Shown here: piece by piece, positions 15,319 through 16,767 of the stretch
Position numbering within the stretch: the first letter of the stretch is position 1
Layout of the letters: each line of letters opens with the position of its first letter
NCBI GenBank assembly: GCA_003282055.1
Contig: QCAD01000015.1
Coordinates: 1-16,767 of the forward strand
Reading direction: 5' to 3'
From: Pelagibacteraceae bacterium AG-339-N18
GTDB taxonomy: Bacteria > Pseudomonadota > Alphaproteobacteria > Pelagibacterales > Pelagibacteraceae
Length of the DNA: 16,767 bases
The notes under the pieces: generated by a model
Seen by the model: only the letters and a program-made list of their open reading frames with translations
What the model was told of the DNA's origin: nothing
Database searches by the model: none
Translations under genes and position numbers: made by a program

Positions 15319-16012
15319 TTTTTTCTCCAATTAAAAAAGCAATTGTACCTGCAAAAAAACCACCAAATAAAATACACCACTCAGGAGATAAGAAATAAAA
15401 CATTGGTCCTATAACCGCGCCTAAGGTGACAGATAAAGTTATTTGAATATTTTTCATTGCACTTAACATCATGCAAGTAAAATAGATTGGATTAATTATA
15501 GCTAAACCAATAAGAATATCTTTATTAAGAAAATCAGATGCTATATAGCCAACAACTGTTGCTAATATTGCAACAGACCATGTTGCTGTCCCAATGCCTA
15601 TCCAAAAGTCTATCCTATTTTTTTTTTCAATTACTTTATAATTATCTTTCATAATAAGCCAAGAGGAGACGGCAATGAAGTGACATGATAAATAATATTT
15701 CCATCTAGGTTGATTTTCATGGATCAGTAAAGGCATTAGTGCCACTGTCATTGGGTATAATCTTGCATTAACCAACCAAACAGCTAAAAAAATATTTATC
15801 AATGATGCACCAATTAACATTGATTCAGCCATCACTAACGATCCAGGTAAAGCATAAGTTAAAAAAGTAGAAAAAATGCTTTCCTCAACTGTAAAACCTA
15901 AACTTTTTAATAATGCGCCAATTGCAACAAAACTAGCTGCTAGAGCAATAGCTGGACTCCCTACACCTTTGATTGATTTAAAACCCTTAAAAAAATATTT
16001 TGTATCGATCAT
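15308..16012 (-). CDS. azlC: AzlC-family branched-chain amino acid permease/exporter subunit
   Basis: This 234-residue inner-membrane protein has the AzlC pattern: a short cytoplasmic start, AIALAASFVAIGALLKSLGFTVEESIFSTFLTYALPGSLVMAES (about residues 22-65), and WLVNARLYPMTVALMPLL (about 79-96), the counterpart of the conserved VNxRh segment. Several more membrane helices follow to the C-terminus. AzlC pairs with AzlD to move branched-chain amino acids, usually outward. Its ATG overlaps the stop of the LivF-type ATPase gene as TAATG, an unusual placing of an exporter directly after an importer ATPase. The final residues overlap the start of azlD. No truncation is seen. Confidence 0.88.
   Translation of the reverse strand: MIDTKYFFKGFKSIKGVGSPAIALAASFVAIGALLKSLGFTVEESIFSTFLTYALPGSLVMAESMLIGASLINIFLAVWLVNARLYPMTVALMPLLIHENQPRWKYYLSCHFIAVSSWLIMKDNYKVIEKKNRIDFWIGIGTATWSVAILATVVGYIASDFLNKDILIGLAIINPIYFTCMMLSAMKNIQITLSVTLGAVIGPMFYFLSPEWCILFGGFFAGTIAFLIGEKNGE
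15325..15328 (-). promoter_or_regulatory. Ribosome binding site that sets the azlD start
   Basis: GGAG on the minus strand is separated by six A residues from the ATG at 15318. It lies immediately after the in-frame TTG at 15330, which argues that the ATG and not the TTG is the real start. Confidence 0.6.
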
Positions 16013-16767
16013 TAACCACCTAGAAAAAGGCGACCCACATCAGGATTACTTAAAAGATCATCACCTTTACCAGCAATTGCTGTTTGACCAGAGACTAAAA
16101 CATATCCAATATCAGCAAACTCAAGTCCCTTTTTTGCATTCTGCTCAACTAAGATGATTGTTTTTTTTTCATTCTCCTGAAGATCTCTTAAGATTTCAAA
16201 TACCATTTCAATATATCTAGGCTCCAATCCAATTGATGGTTCATCTACTAGTAGCACAGAAGGTTTCATTACTAAAGCTCTAGAAATTTCTAGTAAACGT
16301 CTCTCTCCACCAGACAATACTTTAGCAGGTTGATTTCTTCTATTTCTTAATCTCTCATATTTTTCAAATATTCTTTCTGCCTCTTGATAAGACTCATCTG
16401 TATTTTCTTTGATATATCCACCCATTAATAAGTTTTCTTCAACAGTCATGTCAGGAAACACTGAATTATCTTGAAGAATATATGCAATACCTACTGATTT
16501 TAATTTTTCAGCTGGTGTAAGATTTGTAATTTCTTTTCCATCTAATTCAATTTGTCCAGAAAATATATTTGTAAACCCATATATTGAATGAAGAATTGTT
16601 GATTTACCCGCACCATTTGGTCCAATTAAACATAACGACTGAGCTTTTTTTATGAATAAATCAAAGTTATGAAGTATTTCCATTTTGCCATAACCAGCAT
16701 TTAAGTTTTTAATTGTTAAATGAATTTCATCTGGAGCTAAATTTTTTAGCTCTTCTGCTGTTGGAGC
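16012..16767 (-). CDS. LivF-type ATP-binding protein of a branched-chain amino acid ABC transporter (5' end cut by window)
   Basis: The frame is open to the window edge, giving 251 residues of a partial protein. An internal ATG at 16683 is not the start, because the 28 codons before it encode the conserved first strand (IHLTIKNLNAGYGK). Walker A is GPNGAGKST, the Q-loop region is AYILQDNSVFPDMTVEENL, the signature is LSGGERRLLEISRAL, Walker B is VLLVDEPS, and ILVEQN replaces the usual H-loop histidine with glutamine, as in LivF. These ATPases drive uptake through LivHM with a LivK-type binding protein. The extra N-terminal residues (APTAEELKNLAPDE) may be an extension of the family's usual start. 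Upstream genes probably include the permease parts, beyond the window. Confidence 0.92.
   Translation of the reverse strand, partial: APTAEELKNLAPDEIHLTIKNLNAGYGKMEILHNFDLFIKKAQSLCLIGPNGAGKSTILHSIYGFTNIFSGQIELDGKEITNLTPAEKLKSVGIAYILQDNSVFPDMTVEENLLMGGYIKENTDESYQEAERIFEKYERLRNRRNQPAKVLSGGERRLLEISRALVMKPSVLLVDEPSIGLEPRYIEMVFEILRDLQENEKKTIILVEQNAKKGLEFADIGYVLVSGQTAIAGKGDDLLSNPDVGRLFLGG

Noticed and set aside
16012..16683. Reading the ABC ATPase as a complete 223-residue protein starting at the internal ATG
   Set aside because: The codons before this ATG encode the conserved first strand (LNAGYGK) and stay open to the window edge, so the gene is longer and cut by the window.
1..16767. Mobile elements, CRISPR arrays, tRNA or rRNA genes, toxin-antitoxin or defence genes
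   Set aside because: No transposase, integrase, regularly spaced repeats, structural RNA signatures or recognisable defence domains were seen on either strand.

Overview
The window looks like a stretch of a small, streamlined alphaproteobacterial genome, most like the marine SAR11 (Pelagibacter) lineage. The evidence is a very AT-rich composition, near-continuous coding, genes joined by TAATG or ATGA overlaps, and a tandem glycine riboswitch in front of gcvT. The assignment to SAR11 is an inference from these traits and from gene content; no rRNA or other marker gene is present. I see no mobile element, CRISPR array, tRNA or rRNA. Most genes belong to known families, and the main interest lies in how they are combined and controlled.

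Positions 1-6602 (minus strand) form one tightly packed unit. A good promoter is followed by a tandem glycine riboswitch, then gcvT, gcvH and gcvP (glycine cleavage T, H and P proteins). After only 6 nt come a COG2907-type FAD oxidoreductase, a DUF1365 protein and the start of a probable cyclopropane-fatty-acid-synthase-like methyltransferase that leaves the window. I see no terminator between gcvP and this lipid-type module, so glycine sensing may also reach it. The region around the gcvT start codon is perfectly complementary over 11 nt to the segment between the two aptamers, which suggests control at translation initiation.

Positions 6599-10377 hold the 5-oxoproline (pyroglutamate) degradation genes. 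On the minus strand are pxpB, pxpC and an EamA/DMT-family transporter, all overlapping. On the plus strand are pxpA and a secreted TPR protein. The two directions start only 21 bp apart and share overlapping candidate -10 elements.

Positions 10438-12236 (plus) carry a TerC/YjbE-type membrane protein and a LivK-type periplasmic binding protein without its own permease. A candidate 22-residue membrane peptide (12240-12308, minus) sits just after a ProC-like reductase (12312-13079, minus). An exported small beta-barrel protein (13168-13857, minus) follows, closed by a clear intrinsic terminator.

Positions 14060-16767 (minus) hold another overlapping operon: a LivF-type ABC ATPase (cut by the window edge), AzlC, AzlD, and a CsiD/GlaH-type glutarate 2-hydroxylase, with a probable terminator after the last gene. 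The overall theme is uptake and breakdown of amino acids and related acids: glycine, 5-oxoproline, and branched-chain amino acids or glutarate. I found no clear new defence or mobile system.
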